Assembly (NCBI GenBank): GCA_035967975.1 | Contig: JAWQFQ010000009.1 | Span: forward strand, 1 to 64,000 | Direction: 5' to 3' | DNA: 64,000 nucleotides | From: Scytonema sp035967975 | GTDB lineage: Bacteria > Cyanobacteriota > Cyanobacteriia > Cyanobacteriales > Nostocaceae | Part shown: in pieces, positions 1 through 8,189 of the stretch | How positions within the stretch are numbered: the stretch's first letter is position 1 | How the letters are laid out: each line of letters starts with the position of its first letter | Made by a program: the position numbers and the translations under genes | The notes under the pieces: model-generated | Seen by the model: only the letters and a program-made list of their open reading frames with translations | Databases searched by the model: none | Told to the model about the DNA's origin: nothing

Positions 1-169
1 GGGCTTAGAAGCATAATTTGTCCTTTTGGCGATTGGAAGCATATAGCGTCTTTTGCGGACAAGTAATCGTTCCAGTGACAGGAATTTTCTACTTTCGTTC
101 CTGAGTGGAAGCACATCGTGGCAGTAACTGCCATCATCTGCTTCAAGTTACAAATACAGTTACGGCGAG
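1..169. other. Palindrome-rich leader-side region of array C, copy 1 (partial)
   Basis: This is the right-hand part of the structured stretch fully seen at 38155-38553. It contains GGAAGCATA-type motifs, the inverted pair TTGTCC/GGACAA around one of them (18-62), CAGGAA/TTCCTG (79-103), and a near-perfect GGCAGT-A-ACTGCC hairpin (120-132). By position it includes the leader of array C. Function is not known to me. Confidence 0.5.
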
Positions 170-398
170 CTTTGAACTTCTTCGGAAGTTGAACTAATGG
201 AAACTATAGCCCTGTGCTCCAGGAGTAATCAAAAGAGTCGAGGCTTTGAACTTCTTCGGAAGTTGAACTAATGGAAACCATTAAAAGTCGGCGGGTAAAA
301 CCGAAGACAAAAACTCATCTTTGAACTTCTTCGGAAGTTGAACTAATGGAAACACAAATTCTCAAATCCTTCGTTTTTAGAAGTTGAATTATAGGACT
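170..398 (+). CRISPR. CRISPR array C, copy 1 (3 repeats plus degenerate end)
   Basis: Three identical 35-nt repeats lie at 170-204, 244-278 and 319-353, separated by 39- and 40-nt spacers. The repeat begins CTTTGAACTTCTTCGGAAG and ends AACTAATGGAAAC. A decayed fourth copy (about 373-398, TTAGAAGTTGAATTATAGGA) marks the distal end, so the array reads on the + strand with its leader to the left. The repeat differs at two positions from that of array D at 15.6 kb. cas2 follows about 240 nt downstream. Confidence 0.93.
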
Positions 399-445
399 CC
401 TATTTAATTTTTATAAAGGTGGATACCAAGAGAAAGAACTGATTT

Positions 446-614
446 CCTATTGTCTGTTGCCTATTCCCTATTGCCCATTACCTATTGCCCATTACCTATT
501 GCCCATTGCCTATTGCCCATTACCTATTGCCCATTACCTATTACCTATTGCCCATTGCCTATTGCCCATTACCTATTGCCCATTGCCTATTGCCCATTGC
601 CTATTGCCCATTAC
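446..614. repeat. Minisatellite of 7-mer/14-mer units before cas2, copy 1
   Basis: About a dozen tandem units built from CCTATTGCCCATTA and CCTATTGCCCATTG fill this stretch. It is a cyanobacterial short tandemly repeated repetitive sequence. The same unit occurs in short form near 9113-9146 and 10537-10568. All three forward frames are open through it only because the unit lacks stop codons, so apparent ORFs here are not genes. Confidence 0.95.
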
Positions 615-634
615 CTCTTTATCTACTTCCCCAA

Positions 635-913
635 ATGTTTTATTTGGTTTGCTACGACATCGTTAGCGATACCCGTCGCAATAAGGTGTCAAAACTCCTA
701 GAAACCTATGGATTGAGGGTACAAAAGTCGGTTTTTGAGTGCGTGTTGGACGAGAACCAGTACCAAATACTATCTAAATATCTTGTCCGACTGGTCAATA
801 AAAACGAAGACCAAATCCGTTTTTACCCCATGTCTGCACATAATCGTTGCAAGGTTGCAGTGTTAGGAACACAACCGCAATTTACTGTAGATGATGCAGC
901 GTTTATTGTCTGA
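635..913 (+). CDS. cas2: CRISPR-associated endoribonuclease Cas2 (copy 1)
   Basis: A 92-residue Cas2. The N-terminal strand MFYLVCYDI carries the conserved Asp of the family, and the ferredoxin-like body (DTRRNKVSKLLETYGLRVQKSVFEC) is typical. Cas2 dimerises and bridges Cas1 dimers in the spacer-integration complex. I chose the ATG at 635 because everything upstream in frame is minisatellite repeat, not protein. No Shine-Dalgarno is obvious, so the repeat abuts the start. An identical gene lies at 39019-39297. No cas1 is present in the window, so adaptation would need Cas1 from elsewhere in the genome. Confidence 0.94.
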   Translation: MFYLVCYDIVSDTRRNKVSKLLETYGLRVQKSVFECVLDENQYQILSKYLVRLVNKNEDQIRFYPMSAHNRCKVAVLGTQPQFTVDDAAFIV

Positions 914-923
914 ATAAGGTTAA

Positions 924-1055
924 GCCCTAAATTAAAATTTGGGCTGAAAACTCAACCCCGTTAAAACGGTTTAAAAACCATATAAAGTCAGATAAATCTG
1001 ACTTGAGCTATAAGCTGCGAAATTTATTTCTTAGCTCAAAACCTACGCAGTATTG
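924..1055. repeat. Multi-hairpin intergenic repeat (copy in left direct repeat)
   Basis: Three consecutive hairpins: GCCCTAAATTAAAATTTGGGC, then a CCGTTAAAACGG palindrome, then AGTCAGATAAATCTGACT, followed by the conserved tail AAAACCTACGCAGTATTG. Related copies lie at 9027-9113, 14764-14895, 16071-16201 (reverse) and 39308-39439. It looks like a non-coding mobile or REP-like element with no ORF. Confidence 0.85.
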
Positions 1056-1237
1056 CTTTCACTTTTAACTTAAACCAATGACTATTTGGAAACAAGCGCG
1101 ATCGCCACCGCTTTGGGAAAAATTATCCGCTTCGTTAAAAGGCAATAGGCAATAAGGAAATCCCCATAATTAAAATCAGGGGATTTAAATAAGGACGCCT
1201 TGCTGAATAGTACGGGAGCATCTGTCAACAAATTTTT

Positions 1238-1423
1238 TTATGTATGCATTGCGTTAATGAGAGCTTTATACTCCCCACCTTGAGCCTGAAACCACTTCAA
1301 CACATCAGGCTCAATTTGAACCAACTGCTGCGCTTGAGTTGCAGGAATCCGTAAAGTTGCCTTCTCAAAAAACTCCTCTGTTAACGGAGGAATATCAGAG
1401 TAATAGTTTTTTGTAATCTGCAT
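1238..1423 (-). CDS. Chimeric BrnA-like antitoxin (5' end replaced)
   Basis: A 61-residue protein. From SDIPPLTEEFFEKATLRIP onward it is identical to the complete 80-residue BrnA-like protein at 39622-39864, but its first seven residues (MQITKNY) are different. The switch is exactly the edge of the large direct repeat. BrnA proteins are antitoxins and autorepressors of the BrnT ribonuclease. Here the start codon overlaps the hicB stop (TAATG), so this chimera is translationally coupled to hicB and no BrnT accompanies it. It may keep the C-terminal part but lacks the native N-terminus. Confidence 0.7.
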   Translation of the reverse strand: MQITKNYYSDIPPLTEEFFEKATLRIPATQAQQLVQIEPDVLKWFQAQGGEYKALINAMHT

Positions 1424-1653
1424 TAGGCAACTTGTAACGGCTTTGTTGGCAGTATTCTGGGTTCTGGGAGTGGTTTATTCTCTTCAGTCAGCATCTCAAC
1501 AAAAGCTTCTATCACTTCTCGACCATTTTTGGCCGCTTCCTCATAAGTTCTACCATGAGTATGAAACTGCTGCCAGGGAAACTCAGGCAAGTGTACCAAA
1601 AAAAGTTGATCCTCCTGTGACCATTGAATTACCATGCTGTAGTGATAGCTCAT
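1423..1653 (-). CDS. hicB: HicB-family antitoxin
   Basis: A 76-residue protein with the HicB_like fold: YSMVIQWSQEDQLFLVHLPEFP, then HGRTYEEAAKNGREVIEAFVEML, then a Pro-rich tail. HicB normally neutralises the HicA mRNA interferase. No HicA-like ORF is visible on either side, so it looks orphaned. Upstream it overlaps by ATGA the end of a truncated ORF (1650-1789). Downstream it overlaps the chimeric brnA-like gene. Confidence 0.8.
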   Translation of the reverse strand: MSYHYSMVIQWSQEDQLFLVHLPEFPWQQFHTHGRTYEEAAKNGREVIEAFVEMLTEENKPLPEPRILPTKPLQVA

Positions 1654-1789
1654 GCTTGTGATTCCTCATTTTCCTCATTGTTTGTTTTTTCCATCTCTTC
1701 CAGCTTTTTCAGCACTCGGAGAATATTTCTTTCTAAATATAACGGAGCCTGTTGAGTTTTGCGATCGCCTCCGTTAATTATCCATCCAA
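1650..1789 (-). pseudogene. 3' fragment of an unknown gene ahead of hicB
   Basis: An open frame without a start codon reads ...GGDRKTQQAPLYLERNILRV then KKLEEMEKTNNEENEESQA and ends in TGA overlapping the hicB ATG. The ATGA coupling suggests it was the upstream partner of hicB. An in-frame stop lies just upstream of its first readable codons. I do not recognise the family, and it does not look like HicA. Confidence 0.4.
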
Positions 1790-1798
1790 ATTACACGT

Positions 1799-2395
1799 CT
1801 ATTTCTTTTTCTGTTTAGGTTTAGTCCACCACCAAGCTGCTAAACCAAGGATGAGGGTGGCTAAAACACTCCAAAATAACGATAAAAATAGAGGATGGAA
1901 TGAATATTTCTAATTTATTGGTACGAAGGGTTTGTCGATGTGTTGAGTGACGACACCAGATACTATTGCACCACCACCAAAGGCTGTACCTAATACTTGA
2001 AAGGTTCGTTCTAAGGAGCGATCGCGTTTGATTCCTGGAACTAACGAACCCGATACCATCCAAGTTTTGCCGATACTACCACTTTTTGTTGCTGCTTGTT
2101 GTTGGAGGTTTTTAAAAACATCTATTGGCTGAGGATTGGTTTTGTCGTCAATGGAACAATCAAAAATCAGCCCATAGGTATCGTATAAACGAATTGGATA
2201 ATAGTAGCCTTCTAATTGATAGCGATCGCTAGTATCCGTAAAGTAATAATGATTATTTTGAATGTTAAATTGTTGCTTGGTTGATTGTTCGATTAATTCT
2301 TCAAGTAATTTAATATATTCGGGGTTTTCTCCTTTTTCCTCTGCATCTAAGTCTACCTTAATTTCCTTTTGGGCAAAAGTGTTCGATATCCCCAT
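1799..2395 (-). pseudogene. Unknown membrane-tailed protein, 5'-truncated with internal amber codon
   Basis: The frame gives about 155 residues (EIKVDLDAEEKGENPEYI ... HIDKPFVPIN) and then a TAG at 1910-1912. After the TAG the same frame continues for 36 codons that encode a clear C-terminal transmembrane helix (FHPLFLSLFWSVLATL, then AAWWWTKPKQKKK) to a second TAG at 1799-1801. The 5' end is fused to the truncated ptuB-like gene near 2375, so no native start remains. Family unknown. This is a decayed gene rather than two genes. Confidence 0.7.
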
Positions 2396-2660
2396 ATCCT
2401 GTAGTTGTCACTTTACTTTCACAGTAAGCACATTTACCATAAAACATTTGCTCTAATAAGTCTTTAATTTCTTTGTGTCTATACTTATTCGTTGCATTTT
2501 CAACATTCTTTACAGCCTTAGCTATTTCTTCTTTTGTGGCAGAAGGATTAGCCTTTACAGCCTGTAAATCAGCGATAGCTGTCTGTAACTTGGCTAACCA
2601 TTTTGCACTATTTCTTTTTAAAACCGCTGGTGGTTGTTGAGGTCGAGATACGGGTATCAA
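2358..2660 (-). pseudogene. PtuB-like HNH nuclease, C-terminally truncated (Septu partner)
   Basis: About 100 residues starting MIPVSRPQQPPAVL, with KCAYCES and GDIEHFCPKG, the first Cys pair and the H of an HNH nuclease of the TIGR02646/PtuB type. The second half of the family (normally roughly 200 or more residues, with the ..C..CN..K motif) is missing. At EHFCPKG the reading frame runs into an unrelated gene. It starts at TTG overlapping the end of the ATPase gene (TTGA), the tight coupling expected of ptuA-ptuB. The nuclease is very probably inactive. Confidence 0.75.
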
Positions 2661-4009
2661 GGCAAATTTGCCTCCAAAAAAGCTCTAGTGCGAGCTTCTA
2701 AACTACCCGGTTCGGGAGGACCTCCAATGGGTTGTGCTTCTTTCATAAATCGTCTTAAGTGCTCGTACTCCCTACGTTCTTGCTCCATAAGATTGTCTAT
2801 TTTATTTCTAAGTTCGTAATAACGATTTATTTTTTCTTGCGTTTCTGGTGAATAAGTGGATTCTAAACCAAAAGCAGGGCTTCTCAGAATATCATCAGAA
2901 TCTTTTGCTGATATATCTTGAACTTGTTTAATCTCAATTTCACCGTCTACCAATTCTAAACGCAAAGTTAGGGCATCATCTCCTCCTCCGGATGCTACTA
3001 AGGGGCTATGGGTAGCAACAATAAACTGGAGCCGAGGAAAAACCTGTCGCAGCCAACCAGCAATTTGTCGTTGCCATGATGGATGTAGGTGAATATCTAA
3101 CTCATCTATCAAAACAACACCAGATGCCTGGGTTGGATCTTCCAAATCCGGAAAAGCTTGAAGCAATCGCCAGATTAAATCTCCTGCTAAGGCTATGATG
3201 CTACGAAAACCATCAGACAAATTAATAGTTGGAACCTTTTGACCATTTACTGTGAATTGAATCATTCCATCAGCAGTAACTTCAGCAATTTGAGCATCTC
3301 CAGGAAGAAGACTTTCAATAACTTTTTCCCCTACTTCTCGCATTTGTCGCGCTTTAGTATCACCCGGATTTTTAGCAATACGAAATTCCAAATAAACCAT
3401 CCATCTTTCAAAAGAACTTAAAGCGCTATCTTCATCAAATTGAGTGATGAAATTGCTAGAACGTTTTACTGGTTCTAAACTAGGTATCAATACTTGGCTA
3501 ACTCGTGTCAACCGACGAAAAGCTCCATAACCGACAGAAAACCACCCTTTACTGTCTGAAGCAAAAGCATTTGTTCTTAGCCAACTCAGAATTTTTGAAG
3601 GTTCTTCAATCAGTGCAGGTTCAGTGTAGATTTCTTTTTCCTTTCCTACTTGGACAGGTATTCCACCAGTTACAAAGTAACAATAGGCAAATGTATGCCT
3701 CCTTTTTTCTTCCCCAAAACTACCTGCATCAGTTTCTTCTTTATGTATAACAGCACTTAATTTCCCCGGAGTAGACGGGTCGCGAACCCAACCAGTAGGA
3801 CGTGGGAGAAGTTCTTTTGCTGCTTCAGGTCCTGCTAAAAGCAGTGCAAGTGCTTGTAGCAATGTACTTTTTCCAACTCCGTTCTCACCAAGTAAAGTTA
3901 CCCAGGAATAAGGTTTTGCTCTCTGACCTGTGCCTTGCTGATGAGTAAAGAATATTTTTTGTTCTCGAAAGCACTTAATGTTCGAGAGAGTAATGCTTTC
4001 CACCCACAT
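2657..4009 (-). CDS. ptuA: AAA ATPase, Septu PtuA-like
   Basis: A 450-residue SMC/ABC-like ATPase. It has Walker A GENGVGKSTLLQALALLL near residue 40, Walker B VVLIDELDIHLHPSWQ and the switch ATHSPLVAS in the last third, with no TOPRIM domain after it. A coupled HNH gene follows, so it fits PtuA of the Septu anti-phage system, in which the ATPase complex controls PtuB DNA cleavage. ptuB is truncated here, so the system is likely broken although PtuA itself is intact. Three pieces of a decayed duplicate of this gene lie at 10130-10315. PtuA is my best fit; another ATP-dependent OLD-like nuclease partner is possible. Confidence 0.78.
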   Translation of the reverse strand: MWVESITLSNIKCFREQKIFFTHQQGTGQRAKPYSWVTLLGENGVGKSTLLQALALLLAGPEAAKELLPRPTGWVRDPSTPGKLSAVIHKEETDAGSFGEEKRRHTFAYCYFVTGGIPVQVGKEKEIYTEPALIEEPSKILSWLRTNAFASDSKGWFSVGYGAFRRLTRVSQVLIPSLEPVKRSSNFITQFDEDSALSSFERWMVYLEFRIAKNPGDTKARQMREVGEKVIESLLPGDAQIAEVTADGMIQFTVNGQKVPTINLSDGFRSIIALAGDLIWRLLQAFPDLEDPTQASGVVLIDELDIHLHPSWQRQIAGWLRQVFPRLQFIVATHSPLVASGGGDDALTLRLELVDGEIEIKQVQDISAKDSDDILRSPAFGLESTYSPETQEKINRYYELRNKIDNLMEQERREYEHLRRFMKEAQPIGGPPEPGSLEARTRAFLEANLP

Positions 4010-4180
4010 TGTTTCTGTCCTGTAATCCTATCTATAGCAATCCTATTTGATTTGTGAGAATTGCGAGACAAGATAAACACAATTTCCCATGAGGTACCGA
4101 ATTTGTTAGCGCTATCATGGGAATAAGTCAAGGTCAATAGCTAATGACAGCGCCCACTAACTATATATTAGGAGGCAATT

Positions 4181-4744
4181 ATGTCTCAAACACCCTTAAA
4201 AATGACAGTTGAGGAGTATCTAACCTACAATGATGGCACAGATAAGCTTTACGAACTTGATTCAGGGGTGTTGGTAGAAATGCCTCCTGGTACTGGTAAT
4301 CACGAAGCAATTATCACCTTCGTATTATTTAAGTTTATTTTGGAAAAACAACGACTGGGACTAACATTAGAACCGCGTTCCAATGGTGTCGAAGTTATAA
4401 TCGACACACAAATTAGGCGTCCTGATGTATTGGTCATGACTCAACAACAAGCTGCTTCCATTGAAAAGAAATCAGCGATTCTTAGAACTGCACCACCACT
4501 CATTGTTGAAGTCGTATCTCCCGAATCTATAGACCGCGACTATAATATCAAAACCTTAGAGTACGCTGCCTTTGGTGTTAATGAATATTGGATTGTTGAC
4601 CCGTTGGAAAATAAAGTCACAGTTTGCTTGTTAGCTGGTTCAGTTTATAATCAAAAAACATTTACTGGTTATCAATTGATTTTATCGCAAAATTTTCCAC
4701 AAATCAACTTGACTGCTCAGCAACTACTGATGCCGAAGCTTTAA
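4181..4744 (+). CDS. Uma2 family putative endonuclease
   Basis: A 187-residue Uma2 (DUF820) protein with a PD-(D/E)XK-like core: RRPDVLVMTQQ, PPLIVEVVSPES, and DRDYNIKTLEYAAFGVNEYW then IVDP. Uma2 genes are expanded in cyanobacteria. Their role is unproven, and nuclease activity is inferred from fold. A strong Shine-Dalgarno TTAGGAGGCAATT precedes the ATG. The RBS and first codons are duplicated as a relic at 5705-5738. Confidence 0.88.
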   Translation: MSQTPLKMTVEEYLTYNDGTDKLYELDSGVLVEMPPGTGNHEAIITFVLFKFILEKQRLGLTLEPRSNGVEVIIDTQIRRPDVLVMTQQQAASIEKKSAILRTAPPLIVEVVSPESIDRDYNIKTLEYAAFGVNEYWIVDPLENKVTVCLLAGSVYNQKTFTGYQLILSQNFPQINLTAQQLLMPKL

Positions 4745-4899
4745 TACACCTAAGTTCGACTTCACGAAGGCATAAAACCAGGGGGTGGGGGTGATTGGGC
4801 GATCGCATTAATTTGTAAAATACGTAAGTCCTAATCGCATTCCCAATGAATGTAAAGAAATATTTCTGTTTCTTAGAAGAGGATTAAGCAGCTATACTA

Positions 4900-4927
4900 T
4901 ATTGTTCCGTCTGACAATACAACTATT
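4900..4927 (-). pseudogene. Tiny relic of a TpsA 3' end
   Basis: Twenty-five consecutive bases (attgttccgtctgacaatac plus aacta) match 40226-40250, which encode the C-terminal SCIVRRNN signature of the haemagglutinin-like protein at 40.0-42.8 kb. No surrounding frame survives. The rest of 4745-4950 shows nothing recognisable. Confidence 0.5.
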
Positions 4928-4950
4928 CTTAAATAAGAATCCTATCCCTA

Positions 4951-5520
4951 TCAATATAAAGATAAACTCAAACTAAATCCAGGCAAGAGATTTTCACCAG
5001 ATAATTCCGTCGGCAGATTTCGCACTTCTACACCAACCCCTGTACGATAAATTTCTACTTGCTGCTGCTGGGGATTAATCAACCATCCCAATTGTACTCC
5101 TGCATCTATATATTCCCGCATTTTGTCACGCAGCAGTTCCAAATCATCTGTAGCTGACCTTAATTCCACAACAAAATCCGGTGCAATGGGGGGAAACTTG
5201 CGTCTTTGTTCTGGGGTGAGTGCTTCCCAACGTTTCTTTTCAATCCAAGCCGCATCCGGAGAACGATTTGCACCATTGGGTAACTTAAATACAGTAGAGG
5301 AACTGAAGGTATAACCAAGACCAGTTTGCCGATTCCAAACTCCCAAATCGATAATTAAATCAGCTTCTCGATTACCACTCTCCCCTCCAACAGGTGGCAT
5401 AATAATCAACTCTCCCCTGGGTGTTCGTTCAAACTGTAACTCACGATTATTTTGACATAACTCATAGAACTGTTCGTCAGTCAAATGAACGGTGTCTAAA
5501 TTTAATGTCAAAGTCGTCAT
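4951..5520 (-). CDS. Uma2 family putative endonuclease
   Basis: A 189-residue Uma2 protein. Core motifs are RSPDAAWIEKKRWEALTPEQ, IAPDFVVELRSATDDLELL and a C-terminal LGWLINPQQQQVEIYR. The spaced D and E-x-x residues match the PD-(D/E)XK-like site of the family. It is only distantly related to the Uma2 gene at 4181, so it is not a recent duplicate. It stands alone on the minus strand. Confidence 0.88.
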   Translation of the reverse strand: MTTLTLNLDTVHLTDEQFYELCQNNRELQFERTPRGELIIMPPVGGESGNREADLIIDLGVWNRQTGLGYTFSSSTVFKLPNGANRSPDAAWIEKKRWEALTPEQRRKFPPIAPDFVVELRSATDDLELLRDKMREYIDAGVQLGWLINPQQQQVEIYRTGVGVEVRNLPTELSGENLLPGFSLSLSLY

Positions 5521-5619
5521 AACCCTACACCTAGCGGGGATATCAATTTATCATTATATCATCTTGAAGGACATCTGCTCTTAAATATGCCCACTAACTT
5601 ACATAGCAATTTCCAACAA

Positions 5620-5857
5620 GCGTGAGGTACACCGAAGAAAGAATTAACCGCAGATGAACACAGATGGACGCAGATAAATTTGTACCTCAGTAGACTAGGA
5701 AACGCTATATTAGGAGGCAATTATGTCTCAAACACCTTGTAGCAAGATTGCCTTTCTGAACTAAATAATTTATTTCGCACGATTCCTTGGTTGATCCCCC
5801 CTAGCCCCCCTTAAAAAGGGGGGGAAATCTCTAACGGTCCCCCTTTTTAAGGGGGAT
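5620..5857. repeat. Relics and palindromic repeats in the 5521-6052 gap
   Basis: The gap holds an inverted pair TGAGGTAC (5620s) / GTACCTCA (5670s) around a common cyanobacterial repeat (ccgcagatgaacacagatgg). It also holds a relic of the Uma2 RBS and first codons at 5705-5738 (ttaggaggcaattatgtctc). A MITE-like palindrome at 5793-5857 is made of CCCCCCTTAAAAAGGGGGG arms, and its inverted relative lies at 9211-9285. No gene is visible here. Confidence 0.7.
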
Positions 5858-6070
5858 AATGGTGGATGTAAAATGTGCATGCTACTGACGAGAAGACTTT
5901 TAAAACATCCTCTAAGCTTGACTGTGAAAATGCTGAGAAAGGACACCTACAATGGTGCTACCTAACCATTCGGAAGTCATGGTGGATGTTCTCCGCTTGC
6001 ATAGAGTACTGGCTTGCCAGACACGATGTTTTTCTTATAATTTAGTAAATATGTGACGTTGACGCAGAAC

Positions 6071-6433
6071 ATGACAACAGTAGCAATTTTACCTATGTAT
6101 GATGCCAGTGGGAACAAATCCTACCGTGCTGTTGCAGGTGATAAGCAGTCGATAGGCAAAACTGCTGGGCAAGCGCTAGATGCTTTAACTGCTGAATTAG
6201 GTGAAAATGAATTTAGCGCGTTACTATTACTTCAGAGTTTTCATCCTGACCAGTTCTTTGGGGTTGAGCAACAGCAGCGTTTATCTGAACTCATGGATAT
6301 GTGGAGAACTGCACGCGACGAAGGGCGATCGCTCTCAGAACAAATGCAAACTGAGTTGGATAATCTTGTTGAGACAGAAATCATTGCCGCAACAAACAGA
6401 AGCGCATCTTTACTGCAACAGATCAACCAATGA
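6071..6433 (+). CDS. Conserved hypothetical protein upstream of HNH gene
   Basis: About 120 residues: an N-terminal beta-strand segment (MTTVAILPMYDASGNKSYRA), then helical sequence. A GTG six codons earlier (6053) is an alternative start. The stop overlaps the HNH gene start (ATGA), so the two are co-translated and may work as a pair. The family is common in cyanobacteria but I know no function. A piece homologous to 6235-6285 appears in the mosaic relic near 10325-10377. Confidence 0.75.
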   Translation: MTTVAILPMYDASGNKSYRAVAGDKQSIGKTAGQALDALTAELGENEFSALLLLQSFHPDQFFGVEQQQRLSELMDMWRTARDEGRSLSEQMQTELDNLVETEIIAATNRSASLLQQINQ

Positions 6434-6831
6434 ACCCAAATTATACATTGGTTGCTGACAGGGCTAATCATCGGTGCGAATATTGCCATGCTCCTGAACT
6501 TGTTTTTAACTTCCCGTTCGAGGTAGAGCATATTATACCACTTTGTAGAGAAGGTCCAGATTCTTTTGAAAATTTAGCACTGGCATGTCGTTCTTGCAAT
6601 CTCCGGAAAGGAAACCGTGTCAGTGGAATCGATTCTGAATCAAATACAGAAGTTCGTTTGTTTCATCCAAGATTTGACCGATGGGAGAACCATTTTCAAG
6701 CGGACACTACATCTGGTTTAATTAAGGGTATAACTGCAATTGGGCGAACCACGATTAATAGTTTAGGGATGAATAGTCAACCACAGATGACAGCGAGACA
6801 ATTGTGGATTCGTTTAAGTTTATTTCCATAG
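6430..6831 (+). CDS. HNH endonuclease
   Basis: A 133-residue HNH protein. CEYCHAPE, EVEHIIPLCREGPDSFENLA, CRSCNLRKGN give the two zinc-binding Cys pairs, the general-base His and the Asn/His of the beta-beta-alpha fold. It is coupled by ATGA overlap to the upstream hypothetical gene. Such stand-alone HNH proteins occur in mobile and defence contexts. The target is unknown. Confidence 0.88.
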   Translation: MNPNYTLVADRANHRCEYCHAPELVFNFPFEVEHIIPLCREGPDSFENLALACRSCNLRKGNRVSGIDSESNTEVRLFHPRFDRWENHFQADTTSGLIKGITAIGRTTINSLGMNSQPQMTARQLWIRLSLFP

Positions 6832-6852
6832 AATCAGTGTTCACACAGCAAT

Positions 6853-7062
6853 TTAACCAGTCGTAAGCTTGAGAGAGGGTTGGTAATTTCTATCTGCAAC
6901 GCGCTCGTAACAAATGACATCACCAACGACTCTCAAACGCTGACCGAAAAAGAAACAGAAACCTACTGGAGCATATAGCACTAAGTGAGTGCAGGTAGCT
7001 CCATATTTGTGACGAGATTGGCGAATGATTTCTTTAGCATGAATCGCCAGTGCGATCGCCAA
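6853..7062 (-). pseudogene. C-terminal fragment resembling a SAVED domain
   Basis: About 68 residues: AIALAIHAKEIIRQSRHKYG, then THLVLYAPVGFCFFFGQRLR, then GDVICYERVADRNYQPSLKL. The pattern h-hhhAPhxhxhhhGxxLxxxGxVxxYExVxxxxYxPxxxL is the end of SAVED domains, which sense cyclic oligonucleotides in CBASS and type III CRISPR effectors. No own start exists. It joins the CHAT fragment in a different frame at a HIP1 site near 7053-7062. The SAVED call rests on pattern memory only. Confidence 0.5.
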
Positions 7063-7480
7063 CGGATTGCTTCATTCCAATTACATAAGCAATGTGCTGT
7101 CCAATTGCTTCAGCTTGAACTTCTGAATAACAAGCATTTAGGAGCACACATTCTACTTGGTCGGCAAACAAGTTGAACAGTCCGGCTAAGGCATTGGTAT
7201 TGACAAATTTTACTTCACCTGAATCATCTTCCAAAACTAGCCCCTCGTCTCCCCTTCCATGTCCGCAAAAGTGAACTATTTGGGGGTTTATGTCTAATAT
7301 TGCTCGCTGTAATTCTCTGTGGGTAACAGCCCAGCGTGGTACTAACTCAAATTGATCGCGTTGCTGAGCCCGTCTCATTGCTTGTTCGATTTCTCTAACT
7401 TCTTCATCCAAACGCAGACGCGGCGTATTCTTGGGGTTAGCGGTGAGAATTAAGATACGTTTTTTAAGGTTGTTGGTCAT
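7034..7480 (-). pseudogene. CHAT protease domain, truncated
   Basis: About 140 residues of a CHAT (caspase-like) domain. After MTNNLKKRILILTANPKNTP and an LRLDEEVREIEQAM helix come the catalytic His motif VHFCGHG and Cys motif VLLNACYSE. The domain then enters IGMKQSVGDR and breaks off at a HIP1 site, losing the usual AFxxGFYxAL continuation. A SAVED-like C-terminus follows out of frame. CHAT plus SAVED resembles the SAVED-CHAT proteases of type III-B loci, and a Cmr2-like fragment lies just upstream. Either one original CHAT-SAVED gene with a deletion or a fusion of two genes is possible. Confidence 0.72.
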
Positions 7481-7562
7481 TTTAGTATCAATAATTATGA
7501 CTTTGCGTTAAGGCTGTTAGTAGTTAGTCGTTAGTTGTTAGTAGAATAAGAAGTTCAGGATT

Positions 7563-8189
7563 TTAAGGATGCACTCCAAATAAATGTACTGCTCCGGTGA
7601 TTTCTTCTAAATCTTGAAGAAAATGGGAACGGATGTGATTTGATTGAGGAGATTGTCCACCCATAAATAGGCAAACAATCTCGTGACAATCTGTCTCTTC
7701 TTGTTTGTTTGGGATATTTACACGCTTGATACTTACCCAGGAACAATGGGGGTTTCCATTGGCTGCATTTCCTCCAACATCAGGATTGCGTTTGTAATTG
7801 TGAGGAGGGGTTTGTTCGTAGATGAGGAGCATACCTTCTCCACGAGTTGCTTCAGCATTGGTTTCTAGCCAGTCAAAATCATCTTCATCAACTGGATTAG
7901 CATCGGGACCAGGTACTGCATAGACAGCACAAGTATGTGGCGAAAATATTTCAGCTGCCAACGATTGATTTGTATTAATGTTGATTCTATCAGCCCAAAG
8001 CGATCGCGCCCAATCTCCGGCTAAGGCGATCGCTTGCTTTTGAGGTTCTGTCAGTGCAGAGACTTGTAATTGAGCATCAGCAACATAATACGTGCCCGTA
8101 TGAGTCCCTACAGGGTGGTTAGGAAACGTGGTTATTGGTAATCCAGATAACAAAGCATGGTCGTAAATTAACGAATGACAACTCACCCA
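7563..8189 (-). pseudogene. 3' part of an unknown gene joined to cmr2 fragment
   Basis: An open frame of about 207 residues beginning within ...SCHSLIYDHALLSGLPITTF and ending HLFGVHP. It is not in frame with the Cmr2-like fragment upstream. The junction lies near 8187-8210, and the first in-frame ATG is inside coding-like sequence. I do not recognise a family. Trp-, Asp- and Pro-rich motifs (FDWLETNAEATRGEGMLLIY) look like a folded soluble domain. It is probably the C-terminal half of a separate gene. Confidence 0.5.

Larger units (their letters stand above)
1..1404. repeat. Large direct repeat, left copy (array C + cas2 + 3' brnA)
   Basis: This segment reappears at 38385-39788 with a constant offset of 38384 and no mismatch in the stretches I compared. 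It carries a three-repeat CRISPR array, a minisatellite, cas2, a multi-hairpin repeat and the 3' part of a BrnA-like gene. The right edge is sharp: base 1405 differs from 39789, inside the brnA reading frame. The left edge is not visible because the window starts inside the repeat. It could be a real duplication, an amplification joint or an assembly artefact. Confidence 0.93.

Noticed and set aside
450..701. Apparent ORFs through the CCTATTGCCCATTA repeats (also 38834-39085)
   Set aside because: Tandem repeat without stop codons; low-complexity product; the real gene in this frame set is cas2 starting at 635.
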